Of a stretch of 64,000 bases of DNA, positions 48,369 through 60,573 are shown one piece after another. The number at the start of each line of letters is the position of its first letter. Position 1 is the stretch's first letter. Below the pieces are notes generated by a model. The model was not told the DNA's origin and did no database searches. It worked only from the letters and a program-made list of their open reading frames with translations. The DNA comes from Colwellia sp. MB02u-6. GTDB lineage: Bacteria > Pseudomonadota > Gammaproteobacteria > Enterobacterales > Alteromonadaceae. Location of the stretch: positions 47,431-111,430 of the forward strand of contig NZ_JACGVG010000031.1 in NCBI RefSeq assembly GCF_014077095.1. Reading direction: 5' to 3'. A program made the translations under genes and the position numbers.

Positions 48369-49526
48369 TTGACTAAATCTGCCATTTTAGTGCTTGAAGA
48401 CGGCACTGTATTTAAGGGCACCGCTATCGGTGCAGAAGGGGCTGCTGTAGGTGAAGTAGTATTCAATACTTCAATGACAGGCTACCAAGAAATTCTGACA
48501 GATCCCTCGTATGCAGAGCAAATTGTTACCCTTACCTATCCACATATAGGTAACACAGGTACCAATAGCGAAGATGAAGAGTCTGACACAATTTGGGCAA
48601 AAGGTTTAGTAATTCGTGACTTACCTCTGTTAGCGAGTAATTTTCGCAGTGAACAAAGTTTAGGTGATTACCTAAAAGCAAAAAATATTTTAGGTATTGC
48701 CGATATAGATACCCGTAAACTAACGCGTATTCTACGTCAGAAAGGTGCACAAAACGGTTGCATAATCGCGGGCGACTTAGTTGATGCCAGCGCAGAAGAA
48801 GCAAAGGCGCTAGCACAAGCACAAAGCTTTCCTGGCCTCAAAGGTATGGACTTAGCCAAAGTTGTTTCTACTACAACAGCTTACCAATGGCATGAAGGGA
48901 GTTGGGAACTAGGCAAGGGCCACACTTCTTTTCAAGATAAGCCTGAAAAATTGCCATTTCATGTCGTTGCTTACGATTTCGGTGCTAAACGTAATATTTT
49001 ACGTATGTTAGTAGACCGCGGCTGTAAATTAACAGTAGTACCAGCGCAAACTTCTGCTGAAGAAGTATTAGCCATGAAGCCCGATGGTATTTTCTTATCA
49101 AATGGTCCTGGTGACCCAGAGCCCTGTGACTATGCTATTACAGCAATCAAAAAATTCTTAACAACAGATATTCCAGTGTTTGGTATTTGTTTAGGCCATC
49201 AATTACTGGCGTTAGCCAGCGATGCTAAAACAGTTAAAATGAAGTTTGGTCATCATGGTGGGAATCACCCGGTTAAAGACTTTGCACGAAATATTGTTAT
49301 GATCACAGCGCAAAATCATGGTTTTGCTGTTGATGAAAATAGCTTGCCTGAAAACTTGAAAGTAACCCATACCTCATTATTTGATGGTTCAATTCAAGGT
49401 ATTCATCGTACAGATAAAGCTGCATTTAGTTTTCAAGGTCATCCTGAAGCTAGCCCTGGCCCTGCAGATGCCGCACCATTGTTCGATCATTTTATCGATT
49501 TAATCGTTGCTGCTAAAAAAGCGTAG
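48369..49526 (+). CDS. carA: Carbamoyl-phosphate synthase small subunit
   Basis: A 385-residue glutaminase subunit supplying ammonia to CarB for arginine and pyrimidine synthesis. The N-terminal CPSase small-chain domain ([16 protein letters not shown]...) precedes a class I glutamine amidotransferase with nucleophile C274 in [12 protein letters not shown] and the His/Glu pair in [11 protein letters not shown]. Translation starts with TTG at 48369: a strong GGAGG lies five bases upstream and the product aligns with the family N-terminus. carB follows after 29 bases. Confidence 0.97.
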   Translation: MTKSAILVLEDGTVFKGTAIGAEGAAVGEVVFNTSMTGYQEILTDPSYAEQIVTLTYPHIGNTGTNSEDEESDTIWAKGLVIRDLPLLASNFRSEQSLGDYLKAKNILGIADIDTRKLTRILRQKGAQNGCIIAGDLVDASAEEAKALAQAQSFPGLKGMDLAKVVSTTTAYQWHEGSWELGKGHTSFQDKPEKLPFHVVAYDFGAKRNILRMLVDRGCKLTVVPAQTSAEEVLAMKPDGIFLSNGPGDPEPCDYAITAIKKFLTTDIPVFGICLGHQLLALASDAKTVKMKFGHHGGNHPVKDFARNIVMITAQNHGFAVDENSLPENLKVTHTSLFDGSIQGIHRTDKAAFSFQGHPEASPGPADAAPLFDHFIDLIVAAKKA

Positions 49527-49555
49527 ACCCTAGACAAGAGAAGAGAGAATATAAA

Positions 49556-52500
49556 ATGCCAAAACGTACTGACCTAAAAAGTATCTTGATCTTGGGCGCG
49601 GGTCCAATTGTAATTGGTCAAGCATGTGAATTTGATTATTCAGGTGCACAAGCCTGTAAAGCACTTCGTGAAGAAGGTTACCGAGTTATTTTAGTTAACT
49701 CAAATCCTGCAACCATTATGACTGACCCAGAAATGGCCGATGCAACTTACATCGAACCTATTCATTGGGAAGTTGTTCGCAAAATTATTGAAAAAGAACG
49801 TCCTTGTGCGGTGTTACCGACCATGGGTGGTCAAACCGCTTTGAACTGTGCTTTAGAGCTTGAAGCAAAAGGCGTATTAAAAGAATTTAACGTTGAAATG
49901 ATTGGCGCAACAGCTGATGCGATTGATAAAGCAGAAGATCGCTCTCGTTTTGACAAAGCAATGAAAGCCATTGGTTTAGACACGCCAAATGCTGAAATTG
50001 TACACACGATTGAAGAAGCACACGCCGCCAGTAAAATTTTAGGTTTCCCTTGTATTATTCGTCCTTCATTTACAATGGGTGGCACGGGTGGTGGTATTGC
50101 TTATAATATCGAAGAGTTCACTGAAATATGTACGCGTGGCTTAGACCTTTCTCCAACATCAGAATTACTGATTGATGAATCATTAATTGGTTGGAAAGAA
50201 TATGAAATGGAAGTGGTTCGCGACAAAAATGATAACTGTATCATTATTTGTTCGATTGAAAACTTTGACCCTATGGGTATTCACACCGGTGATTCTATTA
50301 CGGTTGCTCCTGCGCAAACGCTAACCGATAAAGAATACCAAATTATGCGTAATGCATCGATTGCGGTATTACGTGAAATTGGCGTTGAAACCGGTGGTTC
50401 AAATGTACAATTTGGTATTTGTCCTGAGACTGGCCGCATGGTCATTATTGAGATGAATCCTCGTGTTTCTCGTTCATCAGCACTTGCTTCAAAAGCAACG
50501 GGTTTTCCCATTGCCAAGATTGCTGCAAAATTAGCTGTCGGTTATACGCTTGACGAGTTAACTAACGATATTACTGGCGGCGCAACACCAGCGTCATTTG
50601 AACCGACTATCGATTATGTTGTGACTAAGATCCCACGTTTTAACTTTGAAAAATTTGCGGGTTGTGAAGACAGATTAACCACTCAAATGAAATCAGTTGG
50701 CGAAGTTATGTCAATTGGTCGTAATCAGCAAGAATCACTTCAAAAAGCGTTGCGCGGTCTAGAAGTTGGCGTGAATGGTTTTGACTCTATGGTTGATGTA
50801 ACTCAACCCGGCGCTAAAACTAAAATTATGCATGAGCTTCAAGAAGCCGGCGCTGATCGTATTTGGTATATTGCTGATGCGTTTCGTTTAGGCTTAACGG
50901 TTGACGACATTTACCGCTTAACTATGATTGACCGTTGGTTCCTAATTCAAATTGAAGATATCGTTTTAGAAGAAGTAAAAGTCGCTGAAGGCGGTTTAAA
51001 AGTATTAACAGCCGATTATTTACGTAAATTAAAACGTAAAGGTTTTGCTGATTCTCGTCTTGCTGATTTAATTGGCATTGCAGAAGCTGAAGTGCGCAAG
51101 AAGCGCCATAAAGCTAATATTTTTCCAGTATACAAACGTGTTGATACTTGTGCGGCAGAGTTTAGTTCAGACACCGCTTATATGTATTCAACCTATGATG
51201 AAGAATGTGAAGCAAACCCGACAGATAAAGAATCAATTATGATCTTAGGCGGCGGTCCAAACCGTATTGGCCAAGGTATTGAATTTGATTACTGTTGTGT
51301 TCATGCCGCATTAGCATTACGTGAAGATGGTTATGAAACTATTATGGTGAATTGTAACCCTGAAACTGTTTCAACGGATTACGATACATCAGACCGTTTA
51401 TATTTTGAATCTATCACTTTTGAAGATGTTTTAGAAATTGTACGCATTGAGAAACCTAAAGGTGTCATCGTGCAATATGGTGGTCAGACACCCCTTAAAT
51501 TAGCCCGTGCTTTAGAAGCGGCTGGCGTGCCTATTATCGGTACATCTCCTGATGCAATCGATAGAGCAGAAGATAGAGAGCGTTTTCAACAAGCGGTAGA
51601 CCGTTTAGGTTTGTTACAACCTGACAATGCTACGGTAACGTCACTAGAAGAAGCTATGGCTAAAGCGGAAGCGATAGGTTTCCCGCTCGTTGTTCGTCCA
51701 TCTTATGTATTAGGTGGTCGTGCAATGGAAATTGTTTATGATTTAGATGATTTACGTCGATACATGACTGAGGCTGTTAGCGTTTCAAATGACTCGCCAG
51801 TATTGCTTGACCACTTCCTTGATGATGCGATTGAAGTTGATATTGACCTAGTTTGTGATGGTACCGATGTGGTCATTGGTGGCATTATGCAACATATTGA
51901 GCAAGCAGGTGTTCACTCAGGTGATTCTGCATGTTCATTACCTGCATATAGTTTAAGTCAAGAAGTACAAGATGTTATGCGTCAGCAAGTTACTGACTTA
52001 GCTTTTGAACTTGGTGTTATTGGTTTAATGAATACGCAAATGGCTGTAAAGGATAACGAAGTTTACATCATCGAAGTAAATCCTCGTGCTGCTCGTACCA
52101 TTCCATTCGTTTCAAAAGCGACAGCAGTGCCTCTTGCGAAAGTTGGTGCGCGTGTTATGGCGGGCAGAACATTGAAAGAGCAAGGGATCATTAAAGAAAT
52201 TATTCCTCCATACTTCTCTGTAAAAGAAGTTGTTATTCCGTTTAACAAATTTCATGGTAGTGATCCTTTAGTAGGACCTGAAATGCGCTCTACGGGCGAA
52301 GTGATGGGTGTTGGCAATACCTTTGAAGAAGCGTACGCAAAAGCTTGTTTAGGTGCTGGTGTTTCAGTACCTAAATCCGGTCGCGCGTTAATTTCTGTTC
52401 GTAACAGTGATAAAGTTCGTGTGGTCGAATTAGCAAAACAATTGGTTGCTTTAGGATACGACGTAGATGCTACTCATGGCACTGCAGTGATATTAGGTGA

Positions 52501-52774
52501 AGCTAATATTCCATGTCGCTTGGTGAATAAAGTACAAGAAGGTCGACCGCATATTCTTGATAGAATCAAAAATGGTGAATATAACTACATTATTAACACC
52601 ACAGAAGGTCGTAAAGCGATTGAAGATTCTAAAGTCTTGCGTGGTGGTGCTTTACGTTACAAAGTCGCATATACTACAACCTTGAACGCTGCATTTGCCG
52701 TTTGCCAATCGCATGCTGCAGATGATCGCAATACTGTAACTTCAATACAAGAGTTACATAAACGCTGCAAATAA
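49556..52774 (+). CDS. carB: Carbamoyl-phosphate synthase large subunit
   Basis: A 1072-residue synthetase with two homologous ATP-grasp halves (about 1-400 and 555-935), an oligomerisation domain and the C-terminal MGS-like allosteric domain ([11 protein letters not shown]...[17 protein letters not shown]). [22 protein letters not shown] and [20 protein letters not shown] mark the duplicated N-terminal parts. Makes carbamoyl phosphate from bicarbonate, ATP and CarA-derived ammonia. Forms an operon with carA and is followed by a long hairpin. Confidence 0.98.
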   Translation: MPKRTDLKSILILGAGPIVIGQACEFDYSGAQACKALREEGYRVILVNSNPATIMTDPEMADATYIEPIHWEVVRKIIEKERPCAVLPTMGGQTALNCALELEAKGVLKEFNVEMIGATADAIDKAEDRSRFDKAMKAIGLDTPNAEIVHTIEEAHAASKILGFPCIIRPSFTMGGTGGGIAYNIEEFTEICTRGLDLSPTSELLIDESLIGWKEYEMEVVRDKNDNCIIICSIENFDPMGIHTGDSITVAPAQTLTDKEYQIMRNASIAVLREIGVETGGSNVQFGICPETGRMVIIEMNPRVSRSSALASKATGFPIAKIAAKLAVGYTLDELTNDITGGATPASFEPTIDYVVTKIPRFNFEKFAGCEDRLTTQMKSVGEVMSIGRNQQESLQKALRGLEVGVNGFDSMVDVTQPGAKTKIMHELQEAGADRIWYIADAFRLGLTVDDIYRLTMIDRWFLIQIEDIVLEEVKVAEGGLKVLTADYLRKLKRKGFADSRLADLIGIAEAEVRKKRHKANIFPVYKRVDTCAAEFSSDTAYMYSTYDEECEANPTDKESIMILGGGPNRIGQGIEFDYCCVHAALALREDGYETIMVNCNPETVSTDYDTSDRLYFESITFEDVLEIVRIEKPKGVIVQYGGQTPLKLARALEAAGVPIIGTSPDAIDRAEDRERFQQAVDRLGLLQPDNATVTSLEEAMAKAEAIGFPLVVRPSYVLGGRAMEIVYDLDDLRRYMTEAVSVSNDSPVLLDHFLDDAIEVDIDLVCDGTDVVIGGIMQHIEQAGVHSGDSACSLPAYSLSQEVQDVMRQQVTDLAFELGVIGLMNTQMAVKDNEVYIIEVNPRAARTIPFVSKATAVPLAKVGARVMAGRTLKEQGIIKEIIPPYFSVKEVVIPFNKFHGSDPLVGPEMRSTGEVMGVGNTFEEAYAKACLGAGVSVPKSGRALISVRNSDKVRVVELAKQLVALGYDVDATHGTAVILGEANIPCRLVNKVQEGRPHILDRIKNGEYNYIINTTEGRKAIEDSKVLRGGALRYKVAYTTTLNAAFAVCQSHAADDRNTVTSIQELHKRCK

Positions 52775-52861
52775 AAGCCTAAAAAATGAATTTACTCGTT
52801 GTGTGAAAACATAATAATAGAGCAAATTCATTTCAAACTTTATTTAAGCGAATTATTTTCT

Positions 52862-52907
52862 AAAGGTGGTTAACCTACTCATAGTAGTTAGGGTAAGCCG
52901 CCTTTCT
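52862..52907 (+). terminator. Long hairpin between carB and greA
   Basis: AAAGGTGG pairs with CCGCCTTT (one G-U) at the base; inner segments TTA/TAA, CCT/AGG and ACT/AGT extend it with small bulges. Only a weak TTTCTT follows, so it may attenuate rather than fully stop transcription before greA, 22 bases downstream. Confidence 0.45.
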
Positions 52908-52928
52908 TGTTAGAAAAAGAAGAGTGAA

Positions 52929-53405
52929 ATGATAAAATACCCAATGACACTTCTTGGTGCTGAACAGTTAAAAGAAGAATTAAGAATTTTAAAAACAGAA
53001 AGACGTCCACGTATAGTCAAAGATATTGCTACTGCTCGTGAGCATGGTGACTTAAAAGAAAATGCAGAGTACCACGCGGCGAAAGAAGAACAAGGTTTCT
53101 GTGAAGGTCGCATTCAAGATATTGAAGGCAGGTTATGTAACGCACAAGTCATTGACGTAACAAAAATCCCTAATACCGGCAAAGTTATTTTTGGCACAAC
53201 AGTGAAACTGCTTAATCTTGATACTGACGTTGAAGTGACTTACAAAATAGTGGGTGATGATGAAGCAGACTTTAAAACCGGACGTATCTCATTAAACTCG
53301 CCAATTGCTCGCGGTTTAATTGGCAAAGTAGTTGATAGTGAAATTGAAATTACCACCCCTGGTGGCGTGGTTGAATATGAAATTATTTCGGTAGACCACC
53401 TTTAG
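52929..53405 (+). CDS. greA: Transcription elongation factor GreA
   Basis: A 158-residue GreA that rescues backtracked RNA polymerase by stimulating transcript cleavage. The N-terminal coiled coil carries the acidic tip in [27 protein letters not shown]; the C-terminal FKBP-like domain has [24 protein letters not shown]. Length equals E. coli GreA. Followed by a hairpin terminator shared with the convergent rhodanese gene. Confidence 0.97.
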   Translation: MIKYPMTLLGAEQLKEELRILKTERRPRIVKDIATAREHGDLKENAEYHAAKEEQGFCEGRIQDIEGRLCNAQVIDVTKIPNTGKVIFGTTVKLLNLDTDVEVTYKIVGDDEADFKTGRISLNSPIARGLIGKVVDSEIEITTPGGVVEYEIISVDHL

Positions 53406-53523
53406 TATCTATTGTCATTTAACCTTATTTGACATGAGTTATCTATATTAAATGAAAAGTCTGTTAAATGGTTAAATGAAAAACAAAGCCACTTAAGAGT
53501 TGATAAGTGGGGTTAAGGCGATT

Positions 53524-53565
53524 AAAACCAGTGACATTAATTTATTATATGTTACTGGTTTTTTT
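53524..53565. terminator. Shared terminator of greA and the rhodanese gene
   Basis: A 14-position stem (53524-53537 with 53549-53562, AAAACCAGTGACAT type, one G-U) with T run 53559-53565. It overlaps the last codons of the minus-strand rhodanese gene. The A run on the other side could serve minus transcripts. Confidence 0.75.
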
Positions 53566-53896
53566 GTGCTAGACAAACATTGTTATGATCGCAACTAATC
53601 GCTTTAACATTAGTATAGCCAATACGTTGCAATTGCTCAGCAGCCAGTGCGGCACGACCACCAGAAGCGCAATGGAGATAAATCTCCATATCTGCGTCAG
53701 CACAATATTGAGTAATATTCATCTCTAATACACCACGTGGAATAGTTATTGAATTTGTTACTGGCGAGGCAGCCGTCTCAGCCGGCTCTCTGACATCAAT
53801 AAATGTGGCATTTTTGTGAGTAAATGCTTGTGTGGCGGTAACACAATCAACAGAGTTTTTAGCTTGTGCAACTAATTCAGGTACAGATAAAATCAT
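53552..53896 (-). CDS. Single-domain rhodanese-like protein
   Basis: A 114-residue rhodanese domain (sulfurtransferase fold). FIDVREPAE (32-40) is the conserved first motif and active-site C76 sits in YLHCASGGRAALAAEQL. The loop length (six residues, CASGGR) fits sulfurtransferases of the PspE/GlpE type. No signal peptide, so it is cytoplasmic. It probably carries persulfide sulfur; acceptor unknown. Single gene, convergent with greA. Confidence 0.88.
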   Translation of the reverse strand: MILSVPELVAQAKNSVDCVTATQAFTHKNATFIDVREPAETAASPVTNSITIPRGVLEMNITQYCADADMEIYLHCASGGRAALAAEQLQRIGYTNVKAISCDHNNVCLAQKNQ

Positions 53897-54126
53897 TTTA
53901 AAACCTTACATAAACTTATGTGATGACTATAGTTTATGCGAAGCATAAAATTTTGTATATTAGTTTTTTCTAATGTTTGTTTTTTTCTAATGTTTAGTTT
54001 GGTGGTTCGTTTAACTAGCAGCAAACGAGTCATTTATTGATGAGTTTGGTTTTAACAAAATATAAAATCCAAGATATAAAAAAAGAGCCGAAGCCCTTTT
54101 TTACATTACCAAAGTATTTAAATTAA

Positions 54127-54423
54127 TTATATTTTTGGTATACGAATTTTCTTTTCTTCTGTTTGGCGAAAGATAACTAAGGTTTTACCGATCACTTGTA
54201 CTTTAGTTGAATTTGTTTCACGACAAATAGCTTCAATAATAAGTGCTTTGGTTTCACGATCTTCTGTAGGGATTTTAATCTTAATTAATTCATGGTGGTT
54301 TAACGCGTAGTCAATTTCTGCAACTACCGCTTCGGTAAGGCCGTTATTACCTAGTAATACAACGGGTTTAAGGCTATGTGCCAGACCTTTTAAATATTGG
54401 ATTTGTTTTTTATTTAAGTTCAT
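54127..54423 (-). CDS. yhbY: YhbY-type ribosome-associated RNA-binding protein
   Basis: A 98-residue CRS1-YhbY (CRM) domain protein that binds pre-50S ribosomal particles. Core motif: LKGLAHSLKPVVLLGNNGLTEAVVAEID, then LNHHELIKIKI and TKVQVIGKTLVIFRQ. I take the ATG at 54423 (MNLNKKQ), as in E. coli, over the TTG at 54429. It is divergent from rlmE, the standard arrangement. Confidence 0.92.
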   Translation of the reverse strand: MNLNKKQIQYLKGLAHSLKPVVLLGNNGLTEAVVAEIDYALNHHELIKIKIPTEDRETKALIIEAICRETNSTKVQVIGKTLVIFRQTEEKKIRIPKI

Positions 54424-54640
54424 TAACAATTATCATTACAAGTTAGCTTGAATTTTTGCTATTTTACCTCCATCTAGTTTGTATTACTAATTTTGTTTAC
54501 GAAGTGTCAGCTTTTTACCGTATTTTTATGGTTTTTTTTTGGTTAATATAGTCATGTCGTTATTTTAGTGGCAAATAAAACAAATCGGTATCTCGAAATG
54601 CAAACAAGCTTTCAACAACAAAAATATATAAGTGGATTGA

Positions 54641-55270
54641 ATGAGTAAGAATAAAGTCAGTGTCAGTAGTGCCCGATGGCTAAAAGAGCACTTTGATGAT
54701 GAATATGTAAAAAAAGCACAAAGATTGGGCCTACGCTCACGTGCTATTTTTAAAATTGAAGAGATAAATAATAAAGATAAATTGATCAAGCCTGGCATGA
54801 AGGTGGTTGATTTAGGTGCGGCTCCTGGTGGTTGGTCTGAATACGCCACGAAAGTGGTTGGTGATAACGGGCAAGTTGTTGCATGTGATATTTTAGCGAT
54901 GGCCCCTATTGCCGGTGTTGATTTCCTGCAAGGTGACTTTCGCGAAGAAGCAGTACTCAATGCTTTATTAACTCGCATTAATGGTAAGAATATCGACGTT
55001 GTTATGTCTGATATGGCAGCAAATTTTACTGGTAATGATACTGCAGACGCGGCCCGTAGCATGTATTTAGTGGAACTAGCACTTGATATGTGTAATCAAG
55101 TTTTAAAGAAAGACGGCGCTTTTGTAGTGAAAGTGTTTCAAGGAGAGGGCTTTGAGCAATTTATGAAAGATGCTCGAGTCGCATTTAAAACCGTTAGAAC
55201 TCGCAAGCCTGAATCATCACGTGCTCGTTCACGTGAAGTTTATCTTGTGGCGACCGGCTTTAAATTGTAG
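54641..55270 (+). CDS. rlmE: 23S rRNA (uridine-2'-O-)-methyltransferase RlmE (FtsJ)
   Basis: A 209-residue heat-shock methyltransferase modifying U2552 of 23S rRNA. The SAM motif is [14 protein letters not shown]. The catalytic tetrad K38, D124, K164 and E199 is intact at the same positions as in E. coli ([38 protein letters not shown]). ftsH follows after 68 bases, and the two are normally co-transcribed. No clear sigma-32 promoter was recognised by eye. Confidence 0.97.
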   Translation: MSKNKVSVSSARWLKEHFDDEYVKKAQRLGLRSRAIFKIEEINNKDKLIKPGMKVVDLGAAPGGWSEYATKVVGDNGQVVACDILAMAPIAGVDFLQGDFREEAVLNALLTRINGKNIDVVMSDMAANFTGNDTADAARSMYLVELALDMCNQVLKKDGAFVVKVFQGEGFEQFMKDARVAFKTVRTRKPESSRARSREVYLVATGFKL

Positions 55271-55338
55271 TAAATTATAGTATATCGGGTGGAATTATTT
55301 CATCGCACCATTTTGAACATTAGCAAGAGGTCATTAAG

Positions 55339-57300
55339 TTGAGCGATATGGCAAAAAATCTTATTTTATGGTTAGTTATTGCAGTTGTATTGATGTCTGT
55401 CTTCCAAAGTTTTACCCCCGGAAGCGGCAAAGAACAACAAGTGGATTACACAGAATTTGTCCAAGACGTACGTCAAGGTCAAATTAGAGAGGTCGACGTT
55501 GATAGAAACGGCGTCATTAATGGTATTAAACGTAGCGGCGAAAATTTCGTTACTGTGATTCCTGGTGGCTATGATCGTGATTTAATCAACGATTTAGTGA
55601 AGCAAGGTGTTAATGCATCAGGTGAGTTACCGGAAGAAACTAGTTTCTTAACCACTATTTTTGTTTCTTGGTTCCCTATGATATTGCTTATTGGTGTATG
55701 GATTTTCTTCATGCGTCAGATGCAAGGTGGTGGTGGTAAAGGCGCGATGAGTTTCGGCAAATCGAAAGCGCGTTTATTAGGTGAAGATCAAGTTAAAACT
55801 ACTTTTGCCGATGTTGCGGGTTGTGACGAAGCAAAAGAAGAAGTTGCTGAATTAGTAGATTATCTAAAAGAGCCTTCACGCTTTCAAAAATTAGGTGGTC
55901 GCATTCCATCAGGTGTTTTACTGGTTGGACAGCCAGGTACGGGTAAAACCTTGCTAGCTAAGGCTATTGCGGGTGAAGCGAAAGTACCTTTCTTTACTAT
56001 CTCTGGTTCAGACTTTGTTGAAATGTTTGTCGGTGTTGGTGCTTCTCGTGTTCGTGATATGTTTGAACAAGCGAAAAAGTCAGCCCCTTGCATTATTTTC
56101 ATTGATGAAATTGATGCTGTAGGTCGCCAACGTGGCGCAGGTATGGGTGGTGGTAATGATGAGCGTGAACAAACACTAAACCAAATGCTAGTTGAAATGG
56201 ATGGTTTTGAAGGTAATGAAGGCGTTATTGTTATTGCTGCTACTAACCGTCCTGATGTACTAGATCCAGCATTATTACGCCCTGGTCGTTTTGACCGTCA
56301 GGTGACTGTTGGTTTACCTGATATTCGTGGTCGTGAACAAATCCTTAAAGTACATATGCGCAAAGTCCCGTTAGGTGATGATGTAAAAGCATCAGTTATT
56401 GCTCGTGGTACCCCTGGCTTTTCAGGTGCTGATTTAGCTAACTTAGTTAACGAAGCGGCTTTATTTGCTGCACGTTCAGCACGCCGTGTTGTTGGTATGG
56501 CTGAGTTTGAAAAAGCAAAAGATAAAATCATGATGGGCTCTGAGCGCCGTTCTATGGTGATGAGTGAGTCAGAGAAAGAAATGACCGCATATCATGAAGC
56601 AGGACACGCCATTGTGGGTCGTTTAGTGCCAGATCACGACCCAGTGTATAAAGTTAGTATTATGCCGCGTGGTCGTGCCCTAGGTGTTACTATGTACTTA
56701 CCGGAACAAGACCGTTTTAGTCACAGTAAGCAGCATTTAGAAAGTAATATTTCATCTTTGTATGGTGGTCGTATTGCAGAAGAACTTATTTACGGTTTTG
56801 ACAACGTATCAACCGGTGCTTCAAATGACATCGAACGTGCGACACAACTTGCGCGTAAAATGGTCACGCAGTGGGGCTTTTCTCAAAAAATGGGTCCTAT
56901 GCTATTTGCTGAAGAAGAAGGTGAAGTATTTTTAGGTAGATCATCGTCTAAGTCGTTAAATATGTCTGATGAAACTGCCCGTGCTATCGATGACGAAATT
57001 AAAGACTTCATTAACCGTAACTATGAACGTGCGTCAACTATCTTAAAAGAAAATGAAGATATTTTACATGCGATGAAAGATGCTTTAATGGAATATGAAA
57101 CCATTGATGCATTGCAAGTTGACGATTTAATGAATCGCACTAAAGTTCGCCCACCAGCTGATTTTGGTGCCAATGATTCTGATGGTAAATCAGATGATAA
57201 TGCCGATTCTAGCAAAACATCAGAAAAAAAAGATGAAGATAAAAAACCATCAGCTGAGCCTAATAACGCCGATGATGCTTCAGACGCTCCTGCTAAATAA
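55339..57300 (+). CDS. ftsH: ATP-dependent zinc metalloprotease FtsH
   Basis: A 653-residue membrane AAA+ protease removing misfolded membrane proteins and regulators. Two transmembrane helices (about 7-25 and 103-125) flank a periplasmic loop. AAA module: Walker A GQPGTGKT, Walker [35 protein letters not shown]. Zinc site H419-EAGH423. The C-terminus is an acidic/lysine-rich disordered tail. A TTG start at 55339 (MSDMAKN) has AAGAGG eight bases upstream; the ATG at 55348 (MAKN) is 17 bases away from it, so TTG looks preferred. Confidence 0.97.
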   Translation: MSDMAKNLILWLVIAVVLMSVFQSFTPGSGKEQQVDYTEFVQDVRQGQIREVDVDRNGVINGIKRSGENFVTVIPGGYDRDLINDLVKQGVNASGELPEETSFLTTIFVSWFPMILLIGVWIFFMRQMQGGGGKGAMSFGKSKARLLGEDQVKTTFADVAGCDEAKEEVAELVDYLKEPSRFQKLGGRIPSGVLLVGQPGTGKTLLAKAIAGEAKVPFFTISGSDFVEMFVGVGASRVRDMFEQAKKSAPCIIFIDEIDAVGRQRGAGMGGGNDEREQTLNQMLVEMDGFEGNEGVIVIAATNRPDVLDPALLRPGRFDRQVTVGLPDIRGREQILKVHMRKVPLGDDVKASVIARGTPGFSGADLANLVNEAALFAARSARRVVGMAEFEKAKDKIMMGSERRSMVMSESEKEMTAYHEAGHAIVGRLVPDHDPVYKVSIMPRGRALGVTMYLPEQDRFSHSKQHLESNISSLYGGRIAEELIYGFDNVSTGASNDIERATQLARKMVTQWGFSQKMGPMLFAEEEGEVFLGRSSSKSLNMSDETARAIDDEIKDFINRNYERASTILKENEDILHAMKDALMEYETIDALQVDDLMNRTKVRPPADFGANDSDGKSDDNADSSKTSEKKDEDKKPSAEPNNADDASDAPAK

Positions 57301-57319
57301 TTAGCAACACAGTATTAAG

Positions 57320-57368
57320 AGCCCCAATGGTTTAAATCATTCGATTTATTAACTGTTGGGGCTTTATA
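57320..57368 (+). terminator. Hairpin after ftsH
   Basis: AGCCCCAA/TTGGGGCT perfect 8-bp stem (57320-57327 with 57356-57363) with a 28-base loop and TTATATT after it. Possibly a partial terminator before folP. Confidence 0.5.
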
Positions 57369-57430
57369 TTATGTGAAGTTTGATTATTCATTTTCATTAC
57401 TATTAATTAACAAAAATCAAAAGAGAGAAT

Positions 57431-58270
57431 GTGGTGTTAAATCGTCTTAATTGTTCAAACTCATTAGTAGATTTATCAACACCACAGGTCATGGGCATTC
57501 TTAATGTTACGCCAGATTCATTTTCAGATGGTGGTAAATATACTCAATTCGATTATGCGCTTGAGCAAGCTGAACAGATGATTACTGATGGCGCTACCAT
57601 TATTGATATTGGCGGCGAGTCAACACGCCCTGGTGCTAAAGCGGTTAGCGAACACGATGAATTAGTACGGGTTATTCCGGTATTAAAGGCAATTAAACAA
57701 CGATTCGATATTGTAGTTTCTATTGATACCAGTAAAGCCTCAGTGATGAGTGCTGCGATAGACGCTGGGGCTGATATGATCAATGACGTGCGTGCATTAC
57801 AAAACGATGGCTGTCTAGCCGCTATTGCAAACAGCAATATTCCTGTTTGTTTAATGCATATGCAAGGCATACCTAAAAACATGCAAAATAACCCAAGCTA
57901 TGATCATGTTATTGATGATATTATAATGTTTTTTCAACAACGTATTGACACTTGTCTAAGCGCAGGCATCGCCCGAGAGCGGCTCATATTAGATCCTGGT
58001 TTTGGCTTTGGGAAAACCCTAGAGCAAAACTTTTATTTACTAGCCAATTTGTCAAAATTTAATCAATTAGGTTTACCTTTACTTGCCGGTTTGTCGCGTA
58101 AGTCTATGATTGGAAAGTTATTAAATCGAGAGGTTGAACAACGTCTTGCGGGCAGTTTAGCTACTGCAATTATTGCAGCACAGCAAGGAGCCCATATTAT
58201 TCGCGTTCACGATGTTAAAGAAACGGTGGATGCATTAAAAGTATTAAAAGCGGTAACTAATCAGCAATAA
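57431..58270 (+). CDS. folP: Dihydropteroate synthase
   Basis: A 279-residue TIM-barrel enzyme condensing p-aminobenzoate with the pterin pyrophosphate; target of sulfonamides. VMGILNVTPDSFSDGGKY (20-37), IIDIGGESTRPGA, VSIDTSKASVM, LMHMQG, LDPGFGFGKT and LAGLSRKSMIG are all present. The start is GTG (57431), followed by a second GTG one codon later; a GAGAGAA site precedes it. glmM follows after 67 bases; folP-glmM is a conserved pair. Confidence 0.96.
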   Translation: MVLNRLNCSNSLVDLSTPQVMGILNVTPDSFSDGGKYTQFDYALEQAEQMITDGATIIDIGGESTRPGAKAVSEHDELVRVIPVLKAIKQRFDIVVSIDTSKASVMSAAIDAGADMINDVRALQNDGCLAAIANSNIPVCLMHMQGIPKNMQNNPSYDHVIDDIIMFFQQRIDTCLSAGIARERLILDPGFGFGKTLEQNFYLLANLSKFNQLGLPLLAGLSRKSMIGKLLNREVEQRLAGSLATAIIAAQQGAHIIRVHDVKETVDALKVLKAVTNQQ

Positions 58271-58337
58271 ACGGTTACGTTAAACAGTGATATATTAAAA
58301 AGACTAATGCTAAAGCGATTAGTACAAGGGAAAAGTA

Positions 58338-59675
58338 ATGTCAGAAAGAAGATATTTTGGTACCGATGGAATTCGTGGCTTAGTCGGTCAATACCCAATT
58401 ACCCCAAAATTTGTGATGAAATTAGGTTATGCCGCAGGTCGTGTTCTGGCTGCACAAGGCACTAAAAAGGTCTTGATTGGCAAAGATACTCGTATTTCAG
58501 GCTACATGCTCGAATCTGCATTAGAAGCGGGCCTTTCTGCCGCAGGTATCGATGTAGGCCTATTAGGGCCAATGCCCACACCAGCTATCGCTTATTTAAC
58601 CAAAACTTTTCGTGCTGAAGCCGGTATTGTGATTAGTGCTTCGCATAATCCATATTACGATAATGGTATTAAGTTTTTTTGTCAAAACGGACAAAAGCTA
58701 CCTGATGACGTTGAATTAGCCATTGAAGCTGAATTAGATAAAGACATGGGCTGTGTTGAATCAGCGCATTTAGGCAAAGTTACACGTATTGCTGATGCGG
58801 CAGGTCGCTATATCGAATTTTGTAAGAGTAACTTTCCAAGTCACTACTCATTGAAAGGTATGAAGATTGTGGTCGATTGTGCGCATGGCGCAACATACCA
58901 CATAGCCCCTAGTGTTTTTCGGGAGTTAGGCGCCGAAGTGATTGAAATAGGTACTTCACCTAATGGCACCAATATTAATCATGAATGTGGAGCAACATCG
59001 ATGGCAGCGATCAGTACAGCGGTTATTGAGCACCAAGCTGACTTAGGCATTGCACTCGATGGTGATGGTGATCGCTTAATGATGGTTGATCACACAGGTT
59101 ACGTGATGGATGGTGATGAAAGTGTTTATGTTATCGCTTGTAACGACTTAAAAAATGGCAAAATTGACGGTGGTGTTGTTGGTACTTTGATGAGTAATAT
59201 GGGCTTAGAGCTTGCACTTGCTGATTTGGATGTGCCATTTGCCCGCAGTAAAGTAGGTGACCGCTATGTCATGGAAATGCTAAAGCAAAAAGGCTGGAAA
59301 TTAGGCGCAGAAAACTCAGGACATGTCATTAACTTAAATCATACCTCAACAGGTGATGGTATTATTGCTGCATTGAATGTATTAACTGCTGTGTGTAACA
59401 CAGGTAAAACATTATTTGAATTACGCCAAGGCATGAAAAAATTACCACAAATTTTAGTCAATGTAAGGTTTTCAGGTAACAGCGATCCTTTAATTGATCG
59501 TGATGTTGTTGCTGCTGTGAATAAAGTTAATGAGATATTAACGGGTCGTGGTCGTGTTCTATTAAGAAAATCAGGTACTGAACCTTTAATTCGTGTAATG
59601 GTTGAAGGCCCTGAACATCATGAAGTTACTGGCTTAGCACATGAAATTGCCGATGCCGTAAAACAAGCTTTTTAG
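58338..59675 (+). CDS. glmM: Phosphoglucosamine mutase
   Basis: A 445-residue phosphohexomutase converting glucosamine-6-phosphate to glucosamine-1-phosphate for peptidoglycan and LPS. The phosphoserine is S102 in [17 protein letters not shown]; Mg2+ is bound by DGDGDR ([16 protein letters not shown]); the sugar loop is GAENSGHV; the C-terminal phosphate loop is [12 protein letters not shown]. Full length, with an AAGGGA ribosome site. Confidence 0.97.
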   Translation: MSERRYFGTDGIRGLVGQYPITPKFVMKLGYAAGRVLAAQGTKKVLIGKDTRISGYMLESALEAGLSAAGIDVGLLGPMPTPAIAYLTKTFRAEAGIVISASHNPYYDNGIKFFCQNGQKLPDDVELAIEAELDKDMGCVESAHLGKVTRIADAAGRYIEFCKSNFPSHYSLKGMKIVVDCAHGATYHIAPSVFRELGAEVIEIGTSPNGTNINHECGATSMAAISTAVIEHQADLGIALDGDGDRLMMVDHTGYVMDGDESVYVIACNDLKNGKIDGGVVGTLMSNMGLELALADLDVPFARSKVGDRYVMEMLKQKGWKLGAENSGHVINLNHTSTGDGIIAALNVLTAVCNTGKTLFELRQGMKKLPQILVNVRFSGNSDPLIDRDVVAAVNKVNEILTGRGRVLLRKSGTEPLIRVMVEGPEHHEVTGLAHEIADAVKQAF

Positions 59676-59801
59676 TCAAGAATGTTAGTTGATTTTAACG
59701 GTCGAGTGAATAATGAGCAATTAAACATGATATTGCTTGAATTACTTGTATCTTGCCGGCAGGTTAGTTAATATCTCGCCGCTTTGATTTAGGAATGAAA
59801 A

Positions 59802-60572
59802 ATGAATAGACGTGCAATAGTTGCAGCAAACTGGAAAATGAATGGCAGTTTGGCATTAGTCAACTCAATGGCTTCAGAGTTAAGTAAGGTTTCGTTAAAT
59901 GAAAATGTTGAAGTTGTCGTTTGTCCTAGCTTTCCATATTTAGCGGCATTTAGTTTCGCAAGTTCGAAGGCGAACTTAGCAAGCACGTTTAGTTTAGGTG
60001 CGCAAAACCTAAGCGAACATGCTAAAGGTGCTTTTACAGGTGAAGTATCAACGTCAATGTTACAAGAAGTTGGTGTTAGCTACGTTATTGTTGGACATTC
60101 TGAACGTCGTAGCATTTATAAAGAATCAAGTTCATTGGTTGCAGAAAAAGTTCAGGCGGCATTGGCTGCAGGCCTTAAGCCTATTTTGTGTGTAGGTGAA
60201 AGTGAAGAACAACGTGTATCTGAACAAACCGAACTTGTTTTAGCCGCGCAATTACAGCCGGTTATTGATAAAATTGGTATTGAAAAATTTGTAGATGTTG
60301 TTGTTGCGTACGAGCCTGTTTGGGCAATAGGTACTGGAAAAACAGCATCGCCAGAAATGGCGCAAACAACCCATCAGTTTATACGCGAATTTATTGCGAA
60401 AATTGATGAAAACGTCGCAGTTAAAATGCCATTGTTGTATGGTGGCAGTGTCAACGCGACAAACTGTGAAGAATTATTTGCACAAGCTGATATCGATGGT
60501 GGATTAATTGGCGGTGCTAGTTTAAAAGCCGAGGAATTTAAAATAATTTGCTCGGCAGCAAAGGGAAAATAA
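59802..60572 (+). CDS. tpiA: Triosephosphate isomerase
   Basis: A 256-residue TIM barrel interconverting dihydroxyacetone phosphate and glyceraldehyde-3-phosphate. Catalytic K12 (AANWKMNGS), H99 (VIVGHSERR) and E171 (AYEPVWAIGTGKTA) and the phosphate loop GGSVNATN are present. It also feeds on the triose made by the DgoA step elsewhere in the window. secG begins one base after its stop. Confidence 0.97.
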   Translation: MNRRAIVAANWKMNGSLALVNSMASELSKVSLNENVEVVVCPSFPYLAAFSFASSKANLASTFSLGAQNLSEHAKGAFTGEVSTSMLQEVGVSYVIVGHSERRSIYKESSSLVAEKVQAALAAGLKPILCVGESEEQRVSEQTELVLAAQLQPVIDKIGIEKFVDVVVAYEPVWAIGTGKTASPEMAQTTHQFIREFIAKIDENVAVKMPLLYGGSVNATNCEELFAQADIDGGLIGGASLKAEEFKIICSAAKGK

Positions 60573-60573
60573 A

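Noticed and set aside
54424..54640. Sigma-32 promoter before rlmE-ftsH
   Set aside because: Expected from E. coli, but no CTTGAA / CCCCAT pair at proper spacing was seen.
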